Shown here: in pieces, positions 36,998-49,250 of the stretch
How the letters are laid out: the number at the start of each line of letters is the position of its first letter
Numbering within the stretch: position 1 is the first letter of the stretch
From: Serpula lacrymans var. lacrymans S7.9
Lineage: Eukaryota > Basidiomycota > Agaricomycetes > Boletales > Serpulaceae
Direction of reading: 5' to 3'
Length of the DNA: 64,000 bases
NCBI RefSeq assembly: GCF_000218685.1
Contig: NW_006763292.1
Location: 2,056,897-2,120,896, forward strand
The notes under the pieces: generated by a model
What the model saw: the letters and a program-made list of their open reading frames with translations, nothing else
What the model was told of the DNA's origin: nothing
Database searches by the model: none
Position numbers and translations under genes: made by a program

Positions 36998-38500
36998 ATG
37001 GTTATGGCTTTAGAATCAGTCGCTATCTCTGCTTTCAAGGAATGGTTTTCTGAGCAGGGCGGTTACTTTCACCCGTCCGTTCTATTACTACACGGTAACA
37101 CCTATATATTCTATCTCGGGTTTACCTTGATTCCTTATGATTTCCATTGCATTCCCAGGTCCCACAGGGGTTTCCGCAATGGCTCAAGATACATTAGTCC
37201 CTGACACAACCATTGTATCGTGCCCTTTTTCTTTGGTTATCACGCCAGAGCTATCGAGGAAAGCGCTGTCACTTTTGATGGATGGTTCCGCTGTTTTGAA
37301 TGTCTGGACAGAAAGACAGCTGATCTGCGCTTACATATGTTTTCACTGGCTGTGTGTTGAAACAAGGTACATATCTTCCAAACAATGCTGTCAACTTTCG
37401 AATGCTCGATTGCAGTGCTCATTAGCATCAGCCCTCAAAATAGCACGCCTGATCATCTGAAGCATACGCATTATCTAAATACACTACCGTCATCGAATGA
37501 TCTTCGGACGCCTCTTCATTTCACATCCGACGAGCTAGACGCTTTCAATGGCACAAACTTGTATGGGGCTACTGTGGATCGCGAATGTAGCTGGCGATCC
37601 GAATGGCAGGCGTGCAAAACTGATATTTCGAGCGTAAGTTCGCTTTGGGGTGAGAAATTTACCTGGTGGGTTAACCTTCTTACTTGTATGTAGTGTTTTA
37701 TTATTGATATATGTAAAGAACAGGGAAAATTATCTTACGGCGTCTACCTACATGTCTTCTCGTGCATTTCCTTCAACTCTGTTGTCAAAAGAGCCAACTT
37801 TGAAGTCGACTCCATCCAGCTATCCCGTATTAATACCCGGCGTCGACTCCCTCAATCACTGCCGAGGCCTGCCTATATCATGGGTCGTATCGTTTCCGGA
37901 GCCTGTAGCGATCAGCACTGTCAATAGCACAAAACCTACCGTCTCCTTGGTGGGACATACTATCACACAGGCAGGGCAAGAAGTCTTCAATAATTACGGA
38001 CCGAAACCAAATTCCGAGCTTATCCTTGGTTATGGTTTCTCGCTACCGCAAAATCAGGATGATACCATTGTCTTACAGATTGGTGGAGCACCGACTTCTT
38101 CAAGGAAGAAGTGGGAAGTCGGTCGGAAAGCTCATGGTGCTGAGGGGGTATGGGAGGAAGTTCTCGGTTTGATTGCTCAGGGTGCCGAGGCAACATACGA
38201 AGATGAATTAGAAGCGGCCGATGTCTTGTCTGAGATGCTGACGTCGCTCATTGAGCACCTCCCGGAGGTCTCAGATGCTGATGATGACAAAGATATACGT
38301 CCGGAGGTGGAACTGATGATGGAACACTATCTCGAAGGTCTGTTTCTATCCGCTACTACACGTCAGCGAATCTAATCCCAAGTGCAGGTCAGAGGAGCAT
38401 CCTCGACTCATTGCTAGAATTCATAGATTTGAAAAGGCAATCTGCAATAGAAGCTGCGAGAGACCAAGGAATTGAAATTATTTTGGACGACGAGGACTAG
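36998..38500 (+). CDS. SET-domain protein lysine methyltransferase (Rkm/SETD6-like)
   Basis: Probable lysine methyltransferase of the split-SET class acting on ribosomal or other non-histone proteins. Exons: 36998-37094, 37159-37366, 37436-37633, 37719-38337, 38398-38500. The N-terminal SET part contains FHPSVLLLHGPTGVSAMA and VPDTTIVSCPFSLVITP; the iSET segment is rich in Leu; then YLTASTYMSSRAFPSTLL, the cofactor-site motif PGVDSLNHCRG (family form DxxNH) and GQEVFNNYGPKPNSELILGYGF. The C-terminal part is acidic and helical, as in Rubisco LSMT-type substrate-binding domains. The target is unknown. The length, about 405 residues, fits the class. Confidence 0.82.
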
Positions 38501-39328
38501 TTCGCGTGCATTAGTGCTCGGGTGGACGTTTTTCTTCTGTTTGAGAATTAATTAAACAAGACACTCAGAGGCAACTTGGAAGTGGGCTGTGGTTTCGTAT
38601 TCCCTATCACTCATAACTTGCATTAGCGATGGAGTATCATTCAATGGAGCTTTGGAAAGGTCAGCTGGGGGTATCAATTACCTTGCCCCAATTATGCAGC
38701 TATCGGTTGTGTTTGAAGTTAGCATGCTTCATCTGCTTCATCACTTCCGCATGTTTAGTCATGTGCATAACTCTTGCCGCAAGGCAGTTTGATCGCTCCT
38801 AGAATTTCTTTCTTGCTGCTTCAAGGGAAATATTCGGTCGCTCGGCTATACAATTCTGCGTCTATTACTGCGTGCATATGGTCTGCGTGCCAAGTTGGAT
38901 AGGCACCGTCGTCGAATGCATGGCGTCAAATGCGCATGCCTCAACTTTGCCTTACCCTTCGCATAATTTGACTTTTCGAGGACTCAGATCTTCAGATTTT
39001 AGAGATCTCGCGGTTTGAGTATCCACCCCCACGTGTATGAGCCCGAGGAATGGTGAGGGCACAGACCTAGCTACGGCCATATGTCGACTCGATCAGGTCG
39101 ATGCTCCTCTAGTAACTGCCAAACAATCTGATTTTCAAGGAGGCTCGTAAACGTAAACCTCGCATAGTTTTCAGTTGCTATATCCCATGATTTTTGAATG
39201 GAGGCCTCGGTATACCAAGTTCCGAAGAGGTGAGAGCCCGAGAAGCTACCCGTGCGTCCTCGCCATGTCTTGAAGAATATAAAATGGCTCGCAACTTCAT
39301 TTAATATTCATCACACTCGTGTACTAGC
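38501..39328. other. Intergenic region upstream of the small secreted protein gene
   Basis: About 830 bp with no supported gene. A TATA box (TATAAAA, 39278-39284) lies 45 bp before the start codon of the next gene. Confidence 0.45.
39278..39284 (+). promoter_or_regulatory. TATA box of the small secreted protein gene
   Basis: TATAAAA lies 45 bp upstream of the ATG at 39329, a good distance for a highly regulated fungal secreted-protein gene. Confidence 0.5.
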
Positions 39329-40382
39329 ATGTCCATTGTCCGAGCCGTCCAACTTCTGTCCGCTTTACTTGTCGTCGGGGCCCAGACAGCTGGTGTAGCA
39401 ACCTTCAATGACGTTCGTTGCAATTTTCTCTGCCAGGAATATGGTTCACTCATAGTTTACTTCGCAGTATGATGATCAAGGGGGTGTAGCTTGTCCAGGT
39501 ATAATATATCTAAGGACTGTCACGAAAATATCAGCCTCACGAGCTGCTCCTTTAACAGGTTTCACGTCCACCAACTCTCAAGGAAATGGAGTTTACGCAG
39601 CTGCGATGGGTGATTTATCACCCCTGTGGACTGGTCCTGAATGCACCGGTAGCATCAGTGGTAGCAACTGGTAAGTGAATGCGACTATATCCATATCATC
39701 CTGAGACAATTTTCGTCACAGCGATAATTCTGGCGGATGCCTCGACTGCACTGGCCGTACGTTGCTGACCAAATATGTGTCTAATAATAATACAACTAAC
39801 TATCCTAAAATCCAGCATCTTGCAGTGGAGAGGGGCAGTGTGGCAGCGTATGTACTTCCGTTTGATTGTAGGCACCACTTGGTTAACAGGAAATTTCAGT
39901 GTTACCAAATCACCTGTATGGATTGTTACTTCCACTGGCTTGTTGATGACCAATGGCCACAGGTGCCGGATCTTTGAATGGCGAGACAAGCGGAGCTTGT
40001 ACGGGAAATAGCATTATCGTTAAAGTGATAGATGCGTAAGTTATAGTCATATAAAAGATAAATCGGATCAGTGGAGTTGATTTTGACTTACTGCAGATGC
40101 CCTGCCACTCACCCAGAGAACTATTGCAAGCTCTCTCAATTCGGAGGGGTAATTATGACTTTTCTTTACTCGTATCCTCAACGCTGACTTTTTGCAGGAC
40201 ACCCCACCTAACCAATGCTGTGAAGCAAGCGGCGTGAATGCATTCGACATCGCTACGAGTGCACAGAGCATCCTGTCCACCTACGTGAGTTTTACACCTA
40301 GTTTTACTTGTATACTGGTATTTATGGATTACTTTGACAGAAATACAATCTGAACATCAACATTACGCCGGTCTCATGCTAA
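39329..40382 (+). CDS. Small secreted cysteine-rich protein, barwin/expansin-like (DPBB) fold
   Basis: A signal peptide (MSIVRAVQLLSALLVVGAQT) precedes a Cys-rich domain. The gene is cut into about nine small exons; joins kept in frame include ACPG/FTSTNSQGNGVYAAAMGDLS, GSNW/CDNSGGCLDC, CSGEGQCGS, CYQITC/AGSLNGETSGAC, SIIVKVIDA/CPATHPENYCKLS, TPPNQCCEASGVNAFDIATSA and the end INITPVSC. The pattern (early G/A-M-G, central ID.CP..H..N.CK, late FD.A) resembles barwin/expansin/GH45-like double-psi beta-barrels of fungi, which act on cell walls or as secreted effectors. About 190 residues. Catalytic activity is not implied. Confidence 0.72.
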
Positions 40383-40604
40383 GCATGCCACAAGAGTTCG
40401 ATTCATTGCATTCGAACCTTCAATATGTACCAAAGTACCGGACCTACAGAACCGAACAGAAATCCTATATCAAATTCACAACTACATTGCTTTAAATTGA
40501 CAGTTGCATGAGGCTTGAGCCGCAGGGCGAAGACCCTCTCTTGGTCATCATCACTGCGCGTTTGTATGGTGTCCGGAAAAACGTGTTTATACAAATTGCG
40601 GCGA

Positions 40605-42187
40605 TCACGAAAGCTTTGAGAGATCTGGTTTCAACCCAAGGCGGTATACTCGATTGGCATTTTCAAAAAGTGCTAGTTTGACCACAGATATAGCTTGCGC
40701 TTCGGAGAGTTCGCCCTCAAGTACTGAGTGAGAGAGGACCTGTCAGACAAACGGTTAATGCCATACATCACGTGAGATCAGCTTGACATCGCGTACTGCA
40801 AACAGAGCAAGTCGAGCCTGAACGGTACCCAGATAGTACGACTCAGGCCACCAGTGTCCATCAGCTGAAGAGTGAGATATGAGATGCGACGCACAACGAG
40901 AGTAAGAAATATATTGGTACATACTTGACCACATGATCTTGTTCGTAGGGCAAAGCTCGAGTACTTGACGGATAACAGCTCGTTGGCCTTCGGCTGACAC
41001 AAATGGAAAAATCTCTCCAAAGTCAAGGTACACGTTTCTGTAGACTGCGGCCAAGTAGCCTGCATCGCGTGTGTACGGGTAGCTGGAATGGAGAAGGATA
41101 AATGTGGTTTGTGGGAATGCTTCAATTATTTGTTGCATATGAGCGGGGGACGACTTTGTGAGTCTGATATCATTATCCCCAAGACCTATGGCTGGGTTAG
41201 CTACTACGCAGATAAAAGAAATATAAGCTACCTGTGTGGAATTGTACTGTCCGAGTCACGAAAAGAATGGTGGTTCAACGGATCGTTCTCGCGTGGACAA
41301 CAATGTATTATACCTGGTTTGTTACACTTTCCCGCAATATCAAGGACAATGCGAACGAGGTAATCGTTAAGGGTTTTGTCAGCCAGACGAAGTGTCCTCT
41401 TCTCCGTGACGTTGTAAGCAGCCACAATATGAGCGAGAGACTGCTCTAGCTCGTTTTGCGTGCATGAAACGCCGATGTCTAAACCGGTCCTTTATCGAAA
41501 GAAGAGCAGAGAATGTGAGACTCCGGTCTGCGTCTCATCTACTGATGATCTACTACCTGTAGCATGCTACGGATTTGAAACCTGCAACTTCATCATCGGC
41601 TGCACAGACCGAGATGTTCTTGTAAAATTCGGTGCTGAAAGACCGAAGAAGTAGATCAAGTGAAATCGGATCTTCCGACGTGTGGATAAGATCCTTGAGG
41701 ACATCCTTCATGGTGAGGAACTGTCATGAGACACCATGTCCGATGTAGATAAGCTAGTTCTCACCTGTGCCACAACCTCGAGTCGTACTATGCGCTTTGT
41801 AGGACTAGAGGTAAACTGGTCATGCCATTTGTAATCTTCTGCTAGATCTGTGACGCCTCCTAGGCCATCATCTATCAAGATACATTGAATCCCAGTCGGC
41901 TCCATGCATATCTGACATAATTGGCTATACTCGAAATTATCTCGGGTTTCCTTGATTTTCTGCCATGAAACTTCGTCTCCTTCCAGCTCAAATAAGTCGG
42001 CTAGCTGAGACGTTGCGCGATAACATGCCATAGTATGCACAGAATCTTCGATCAACGCTTCTCCTTGAGCCTCTGATATAAGTCCTTCGAATGGCTCTGC
42101 TGAACGATGAATTGCCTTCAACAATGGATGCGCATGGTTGTCGATTGCGGGGTACGTGAAAGAAACTCTTTTTAATTCTTCCACCAT
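40605..42187 (-). CDS. FluG-type amidohydrolase (amidohydrolase_2, stand-alone)
   Basis: Metal-dependent hydrolase like the N-terminal half of fungal FluG. ATG at 42187 (MVEELKRVSFTYPAIDNHAHPLL), preferred over the in-frame ATG at 42262. Metal-binding motif DNHAHP; later His in VQFHTGLGDNDIRL and LLHSSYPYTRDAGYLA; catalytic Asp in MWSSDGHWWPESYYLG. The last exon (after an intron ending near 40748) reads LSHSVLEGELSEAQAISVVKLALFENANRVYRLG, then a stop at 40605. About 390 residues. The glutamine-synthetase half found in FluG is absent, and the open frame ends cleanly. Five or six exons. Substrate unknown. Confidence 0.82.
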
Positions 42188-42571
42188 CTTGGATGTGCGT
42201 GAGGAGAATTGAGCGATAAAGAGAAGTCTGAGGATATTCGCCTGAAATAGCACCGAAATCACTAAGTATCTTATCTTATCTTATCTGATTGTTTTTCCAT
42301 ATAGACATCGTAAGACCAAGTTCCCAGACCCTTGAGGCGATAAAATAGGTGTGATATCTGCAGCTCGGTGTTTTTCTTCCACTGGTATGGGTCCATAGAG
42401 CAACGAATACCATGACAGTTATCTAGTATCTAGCAAACGGAAATGGATTTATTATACGTGAGAATCAAACCACATTGATATGAGTAATCCACCTATCTTA
42501 TCAGATCGCGCGATTTCCTTCATTACTGGCAGTATCGTCCAACTGCCTCCAGTCTATTGAAAAACCCAGAC
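42188..42571. promoter_or_regulatory. Divergent promoter region between amidohydrolase and BolA-like genes
   Basis: 384 bp. Contains a short TATCT repeat (about 42265-42286). No other signal recognised. Confidence 0.3.
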
Positions 42572-42996
42572 ATGCCTGTGCAAATCCAAACACTCGAGCA
42601 GGCAATCCGAGCTGCCTTTCCTGTTTCTCATCTTGAGATAGAGGATCAGTCCAGCGGGTGCGGTGAAAGCTATTCGGTACTTCTGGTCAGTGTAGTAAGT
42701 TACCAAAAAGTAGTCCTTATGTTTGCATACTAATTCGGACAGGCTTTTGAAGGAAAGACAACGCTTGCAAAACACAGACTTAGTGAGTTTTTGTTGAAAC
42801 ATATCAATGACTGGAGTTGAATAGGTTCAGTCAATGAATTGCTGAAGAATGAAATAGCACAAATGCATGCATTCTCGCAGGTATGGAAATTTTTACTACC
42901 TGTTTTGCGTGTGCAGACTAAGCACATCGCTTACATCGCTTCCAGAAAACGTTTACACCAGCGCAATACGAAGCGTACTTGGCAAAAGCCACGTAA
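42572..42996 (+). CDS. BOL2: BolA-family iron-sulfur regulator (Fra2/BOLA2-like)
   Basis: Small BolA protein that pairs with a monothiol glutaredoxin to bind a [2Fe-2S] cluster and signal iron status. Exons 42572-42694, 42743-42782, 42831-42880, 42946-42996 give 87 residues. Key features: DQSSGCGESYSVLLVS with the ligand-loop Cys and CG, FEGKTTLAKHRL, and MHAFSQKTFTP with the conserved His of the C-terminal helix. The length and the CG loop favour Fra2/BOLA2 over mitochondrial BOLA1/3, and no targeting sequence is seen. Confidence 0.9.
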
Positions 42997-43596
42997 ATAA
43001 CGGAGCATAAAGTGACTGCAAGCTTAAACGGCGAGTTGGATCTGTGGGATGACGTGATGCTACTTTTTGTAGTTCGGTTTCGCCTGACAATGAGCTTCCA
43101 TCCCATACTGTAAGATGTAACTCACCAAATCCATGTATAAACGATAGCGTTTCAAAGAAGTATGTTCGATCAAGGAGACTTTCCATATTTTGCTGCAACA
43201 ATATGGATAGGTGCATCACAACTCCAGCTGAACTGCCTCGTTAGCGGTATATGGTAAAATTTATATCCGTCGTTGCCGCTGTGTGGAAGCCAATTTGAGT
43301 CTGCTCGTACTAGTATTTGTAGTACGCTCCGTTATCCTTGATCACAGTAAAGACAAATAAGGCTCCGGTTACCCTAGGAGATAGCATTGTAAAGACAAAG
43401 GCTTTGAAAAGTGGCGACATTCCGACAAAAAGGTAAGTGAGCTGGCCATTTGGACTAGTTGACTGTCCTGGTGAAAGCTGTTAACCACGCTCGAGTCGTG
43501 GCACGCATCGGCATCGTCCGATATTGCTTTCGTGGACACCGCCATCGTCTATACCACGGATAGCCCATCGAACACATTCTAAACGATAATCCTGAC
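42997..43596. other. Intergenic region, BolA-like to DUF89 gene
   Basis: 600 bp. No gene recognised; the open frames on the - strand overlap BolA coding sequence and are shadows. Confidence 0.35.
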
Positions 43597-45992
43597 ATGT
43601 TTGAGGCACCGTTTCCGCCATACGATCCTATCGATAAAGCTGGGTGAGTATGTGAGATCTGCTGCAGACCAAGACCATAACATTCTCTTCATGATGTTGT
43701 AAATTTGTAATTCTTGTGATCGACCTGAATATATGCAGTTTTTCGTGAGTGTTCTGTTAAATGATGTTTTCTTTGACTGACAATTTTGTGTGTCACTAGT
43801 TATGATACTGTAGTAAAGAGATGGCCTATCATATTGACGGGAATAATCGATCATCTCCACGGCCTCAATCATCGTCTCACGATGGAATCCCAGCGACTTG
43901 GGTCTGAAGTACCCGCATCTGCTGAGAAGATTACCTTGGATGAAAAGGTTTCTGAAGGTAAAGGAATCATAGAGAAAATCAGTCGTTTAAAATATAGGAT
44001 GGCCAGGGATCACGAACTTGAGTAGGATATGTTTGAGCTTATAACTTGGCTGTGTGTGTTGACTACCTGATCTTTGTGAGACCGATCCCTCAAGATGGCG
44101 ATTCGTATGTCGAGGAATACAACGCCGATCTGGCCAAATTAGCCCAGAATGGGCAGAATACGTGGTTTACTGCTCCTTGGCTATATGCAGAGTAAGTTTC
44201 CTTTGAAATATATCCCGACATTTGCAATAACTATTGATGTTGACAGATGTTATCTGTAAGTCTTACAACAAAACAGACTTCAACTCGAAGTTTGAACATA
44301 TTATCAAGTTACCGTCTCTTCCGCGCTTACTTCAATGAGACCAAACACTGGCGCGGGTTCGATCCATTCTTTGCTCAGAAACAAGACATGTTTAAAAACA
44401 GCGGAGCAGCAATATATAGTAAGCAATGTTGTATTATCTGGCCATGCAAGAATAAAGACCTACTCCTCAAGAAATCGCTACTTCGATGTATGAATTGGAA
44501 AGTGAAAGAGATAAGCTCAAGTCCGACCCCAGTAAACTCGGTATACTCTTTAAAGAAATGATTCAGATGTGTCTATGGTAAGTATGACTTCGATCTTATA
44601 GTTAAAATAATAATAATAAGCTAATGAGCTGTGCAGGGGAAACGCTACTGTCAGTGGATGAATGAGTTATAGGGAGTCCCAGAATACTGATATGACATTA
44701 CTTAGGATCTTTCCCTTCTCACTCATCTTTCTCCGTCTGACATAGAACACCTGCAAACCGTGGGCAAAGATGCTCAAGAAGCCAGGAAAGAGTTCATTTT
44801 AAGGGATGATCAGAATGCAGTATGGGAGCACATTAAGTCCCTAGAAGGCCAGGAGAAGAGAGTCGATTTTATCCTCGACAACGGTGAGGCCACCTACTCC
44901 GCCATATTTTGTTTTTTCTAGCTTACATGTACCTTCCAAAATGCAGCTGGTTTTGAGGTACTGTCAGCAACCTCTGTGATCGTAAAAAAAGATATGATAG
45001 CTGATGGAACAAATATCTGGTTACCAGTTATTTACAGATTTCGTTTTTGCCGACTTTTTAGTGACTTACACTCCTTATGCGTCCAAAGCTGTCTTTCAGT
45101 GCGTGTTCGTCTTTCTTATAGGACGAAATCATTCGACTTCATTGAATTTAGTCCCAAGCTGATGCCCTGGTTTGTGTCGGACGTCACTCCTGTTGACTTT
45201 TCAACGACAATCACGTCTCTTCTTTCAACGTCATTCTTCACCACCCTTCCATCTGCACCGAGCCCTACCTGTCTTTCTCATCTAGAGCGAATGGTGACAC
45301 GGTGGAAGACTTATCTGAACGACGGGACATTCACTTTGAGTACGGACTTGAAAGAGACCAACCCCAAAGCCATTGCTGAATTCTGGACTGGCCCATGGCC
45401 CTATTGGAATATGAGGGAGAGGGCCGGTACTATCTACGACTGGCTGAGTGACAGCGGGCTCGTGATTTTCAAGGTTTGTGATGTTTGATATCTGTGCGCA
45501 CGAATTTAACTTGATATTTTCTACAGGGTGACCTTAAGTGAGCAACTCGCACCTGCAGTATAATTAACTAATAATTTTTGGGCAAATTTTCAGCTACCGC
45601 AAGTATGTATTTTACTTATCTACAATGCACGTCGCTGAATTACGTGTTTACGTACAATAGACTTGCAGGAGACGTGAAATGGCCTGTATCGACGCCTTTC
45701 TCTATGGCGCTTGGTGCGTATCATCAATTAAAAAGGGTACATGATTGATGACATTTGGCTTCGATATAAAGGGCCATTGGCTGGATCGTTCCCCCTGCTT
45801 AGTCTGCGCACCAATAAAGCGGATGTTGCCGTTGGCATACCCCAAGAAGTGGCAGATGAACTTGATGCGAAGGGAGAGAAGTGGAGGGTCAGCGGAAGGT
45901 ACATGACTATCGAATCTAACTCACACTGGTAGTGTCCGTGCTGATTCCTCGCCCCCAGATATGCGCTAGTCAGCTTCTCACCAAAGTGCTGA
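43597..45992 (+). CDS. DUF89/ARMT1-type metal-dependent phosphatase (YMR027W family)
   Basis: Damage-control phosphatase of the ARMT1/DUF89 family, acting on sugar phosphates such as fructose-1-phosphate; a carboxyl-methyltransferase role is reported for human ARMT1. The gene has many introns. In order: MFEAPFPPYDPIDKAG, YDTVVKRWPIILTGIIDHL, YVEEYNADLAKLAQNGQ, CYLYRLFRAYF, WEHIKSLEGQEKRVDFILDNAGFE, LFTDFVFADFLVTYTPYASKAVF, then HPKLMPWFVSDVTP, TGPWPYWNMRERAGTIYDWL, GDLNYRKLAGDVKWP. The Asp-Asn of ILDNAGFE and Asp of FADFL are the metal-site residues. These joins needed two acceptors chosen by frame (near 45028 and 45151). Intact, about 450 residues. Confidence 0.9.
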
Positions 45993-47150
45993 AGCTTGAA
46001 GAGAGATTTATGGATGAGAACGTCTTATGCGCGGTGATATACATCATAGATGTGATGTCATAAAGTAGATGGTTTTTCAGAGACTACATCAGGCTCATAG
46101 CAAACGGAACAAGTAAAAAGAAGCGTTTCATGCCGAAATTCAGTCGAGTGTGAAGAAGCCAGCTTATCTTTTGGGTTCTTTGTAAGAAGAATATTGATCT
46201 TGACCCTATTTGCCAAGCTCTGGATTTTGCAAGTGAATTTCCTTGTTGACTGCTACGGAACTAAGGGTCATTGCGACTGCGTCCAATTTGGCTTCTGGTG
46301 CACACTCACTGTTTCACCATGTGGTCAGCATTTCGTTATGCAAGATGCTGGTCAATTGTCAATTGGGCAGGCACGAGCACCAACGGTGGTGCTTCTAATA
46401 CCTGGTATGGTTAAACAGAATAACCATTCTCATTATTACGTAGAGAACATGGATGTGCATCAAGCGCTCCTAATAATATTATTAGCATCATCACAAAAAG
46501 GTGAGTGCCCAATCGAATTTAGCAAAAAACTAACTTACTCTCCAAGCTTCCTTAATCGCGGAGCTTTGTTAGTTGCGGTGATAGGCTTTAATTTTCACTG
46601 GACCGTGACATGGGCGCTACGCTCTCCCAGAACTTGAAGGGTCTGCGGCTTTGTGCATACAGCGCATACGAGCTTCAAGGTGCAGTGCCTGTAATTTTTA
46701 ATTTGAAGTGAAACCTGACTCTCACGTCGCAGTGTCAAAATCTTTCTGATCACATGGAGATAAGCAGATAAGCTTCCTATCTTTGGATTTGAATGTACGC
46801 CTATTTAACTTCCATCTTGGCTATTAGTATGGTTTCCGACTCGTGCATGTTGATATCACGTTTCAGTATACTTCTAGTAGGGCTCAGCTTCAAAGGTTGA
46901 ACTCATGTTCATGTTTGAGCCTTCCATATCTTCCATCTGTTATGGTCAAAACGTCTACACTCCCTAGTGGTGATAAGTTATGACACCGAGCGATCAGTTC
47001 AAGAAATAACACTGCACAACTATATCAGGACCTCGGGTAAGAATGTCAAAGATATGCTAACGAATCCTTGCTGCCGTCCCCATATATACCTGTGGTTTAT
47101 ATGCACCACCTCATATTTCCCCAGTACATCCCCACCCACCCCAAATTGCC
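45993..47150. other. Intergenic region, DUF89 gene to polyamine oxidase
   Basis: 1.16 kb. A 147-codon frame at 46194-46637 has no domain and looks like chance. The polyamine oxidase TATA-like box is at 47093-47098. Confidence 0.35.
47093..47098 (+). promoter_or_regulatory. TATA-like box of the polyamine oxidase gene
   Basis: TATATA 53 bp upstream of the ATG at 47151, in a typical position. Confidence 0.4.
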
Positions 47151-49250
47151 ATGGTCTTCTCAATGTTACTCTACTTCCTTGCATACCTGAATTTCCTATC
47201 TGCTACACCACACGTCTTCGCTCACAGTGCTAGAGACAGTGCAGCCCCAACTCCCAAAAACGCTACCGTACTGATTTTGGGTGGAGGCGTCGCTGGTGTC
47301 ATTGCTGCTCGCACTCTGGAACAACAAGGCATCACGGACTATATCATTGTAGAAGCTCGCCAGGAACTCGGAGGCCGGATGCAAAATTATACTTTCGGTG
47401 CCCCAGGCAAGCAATATACTGTGGAATTGGGTCCTAATTGGATTCAAGGGACCCAGGAAGGCAATGGCCCAGCGAATCCGATTCTAATTTTAGCAGAGAA
47501 ACACAACCTAAGCACACAATTCAACGATTGGTATGGAAGTATTAGTACGTGAACTCAACCTTCAACCTTTTAAACATTCATTTACATGGTGAAATCAGTG
47601 ACATACGACTACAATGGTTATAATGATTACCTTGATGTGTTCAATGATGCCGTTGATGCATATACAAATACAACAATTGTGGCTGGTACTCACATTTACT
47701 CCTCGTAATATGCGTTTGCTCATAAGTAAATAGGTGAACGCGTCGATCAACAACTTGTTGACACGAATTTGTTGACTGGATATGGTATTATTGGCGCAAG
47801 TTCAAAAACACCACAGGAAGCAGCTAGTATATATTATCAGGCTGATTGGGTTGGTTTTTTCGATTTCTCTCAGCATAGCTCTTGTTCTAATAGCGTGTGT
47901 TCTAGGAATGTAGGTTCAAATCTATGCTGGTTGGTATGGTCGGATAACACATATACTTGAACCTTTTTGCAGATGCTCAGGTGTGTGACTCGGAACATGA
48001 TGGAGTCCGTAAATGTTGAGCATTTTTCTGATGTCTATTTTCAAGACACCTGAGCAGACCTCATGGATTGCATCATCTTGGGTACGAATAATCCTAAGTT
48101 ACTTCTTGATTCCTATAGCTAATCCGGCATTTGTAGGGTAATAACTTTACTTACAACACCGACGTAGGAGGATTCTCAGACTCGAACCTTATGTGCATCG
48201 ACCAGCGTGGTTTCAAGACCATCATTCAAGAGGAGGCACAGGAGTTTCTAAAACCAGAACAACTTCTTCTGAACTCGACCGTCGACAAGATCACGTACAG
48301 CGAGGATGGTGTGACAGTGTCATTGACTAATGGAAGGTCACTAAGTGCCGATTATGCACTGTGCACCTTCAGTGTGGGGGTGTTACAATACGGTGACGTT
48401 GCCTTTGAACCTACTTTGCCGAGTTGGAAGGTGGAAGCCATTCAAAGTATGGTTATGGTAAGCATTCACCTATGCATTAACTAACACTCGTACTGACGAC
48501 GTCTCCTATAGGCAACTTATACCAAGATTTTCTTTCAATTTCCCGAGGACTTTTGGTTCAGCACTGAGGTGAATCTCATTCCAAATGCGTTGATATCAAT
48601 CAAACACCCACTGTTTCCCTGATTTTAGATGGCCCTCTATGCTGATAAGCAGCGTGGTCGGTATCCAGTCTGGCAAAGTATGGACCACGTTGGTTTTTTC
48701 CCCGGTTCTGGCATAGTTTTCGTGACGGTGACGGTAGGGTATCATTTGTGTCCACGAGAGACATTGATGTTTGAAACGCGAATTTTTAGGGGGATTTTGC
48801 TATTAGAACAGAAGCATTATCTGACAATCTAGTCCAAGATGAGGTCATGGGTGTTCTTCGTGCGATGTACCCGAATACCACTATTCCTGATCCACTGGCT
48901 TTTTACTTTCCCCGCTGGCACAGCAATCCCCTGTTCAGAGGGTCGTATTCAAACTGGCCAGCATCATTTTTCAATGGCCATTCTCAAAATCTCAGAGCAA
49001 CTGTGTCGGAAAGACTGTGGTTTGCGGGTGAGGCAACTAGCCTGAAATACTTTGGTAATTTGATTCTTGCTCTTTGAAGCAAGTAGTGTTTGACATACTG
49101 TCGTTTCTAGGCTTCTTGCACGGGGCTTATTTCGAAGGGTTAGATGTTGCTCAACAAATGGCAATATGTATACAAGAAGGGGGTTGTGTGGGAATACAGC
49201 ATGTGGAAAACGTGATGAACGCCGAGCCCTACACGATCACTACTACATAA
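47151..49250 (+). CDS. Secreted FAD-dependent polyamine oxidase
   Basis: Flavin amine oxidase, oxidising polyamines (spermine/spermidine type) and releasing hydrogen peroxide. A signal peptide (MVFSMLLYFLAYLNFLSATPHVFA) leads to the FAD-binding fingerprint VLILGGGVAGVIAARTLEQQG and IIVEARQELGGRMQNYTF, then LGPNWIQGTQEGNGPANPI. The substrate domain follows (TSWIASSWGNNFTYN, CIDQRGFKTIIQEEAQ, LSADYALCTFSVGVLQ, FYFPRWHSNPLFRGSYSNWP) and the second FAD-contact motif ERLWFAGEATSLKYFGFLHGAYFEG. About ten exons; the small ones near 47860-48060 are uncertain. Intact to a stop at 49248-49250, about 530 residues. Confidence 0.9.

Noticed and set aside
44340..44370. GGTTCGATCC resembling a tRNA B box
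   Set aside because: It lies in coding sequence of the DUF89 gene (RGFDPFF); no acceptor stem or anticodon arm around it.
46194..46637. 147-codon + strand ORF between the DUF89 and polyamine oxidase genes
   Set aside because: No domain, low-complexity mix and no splice support; taken as chance.
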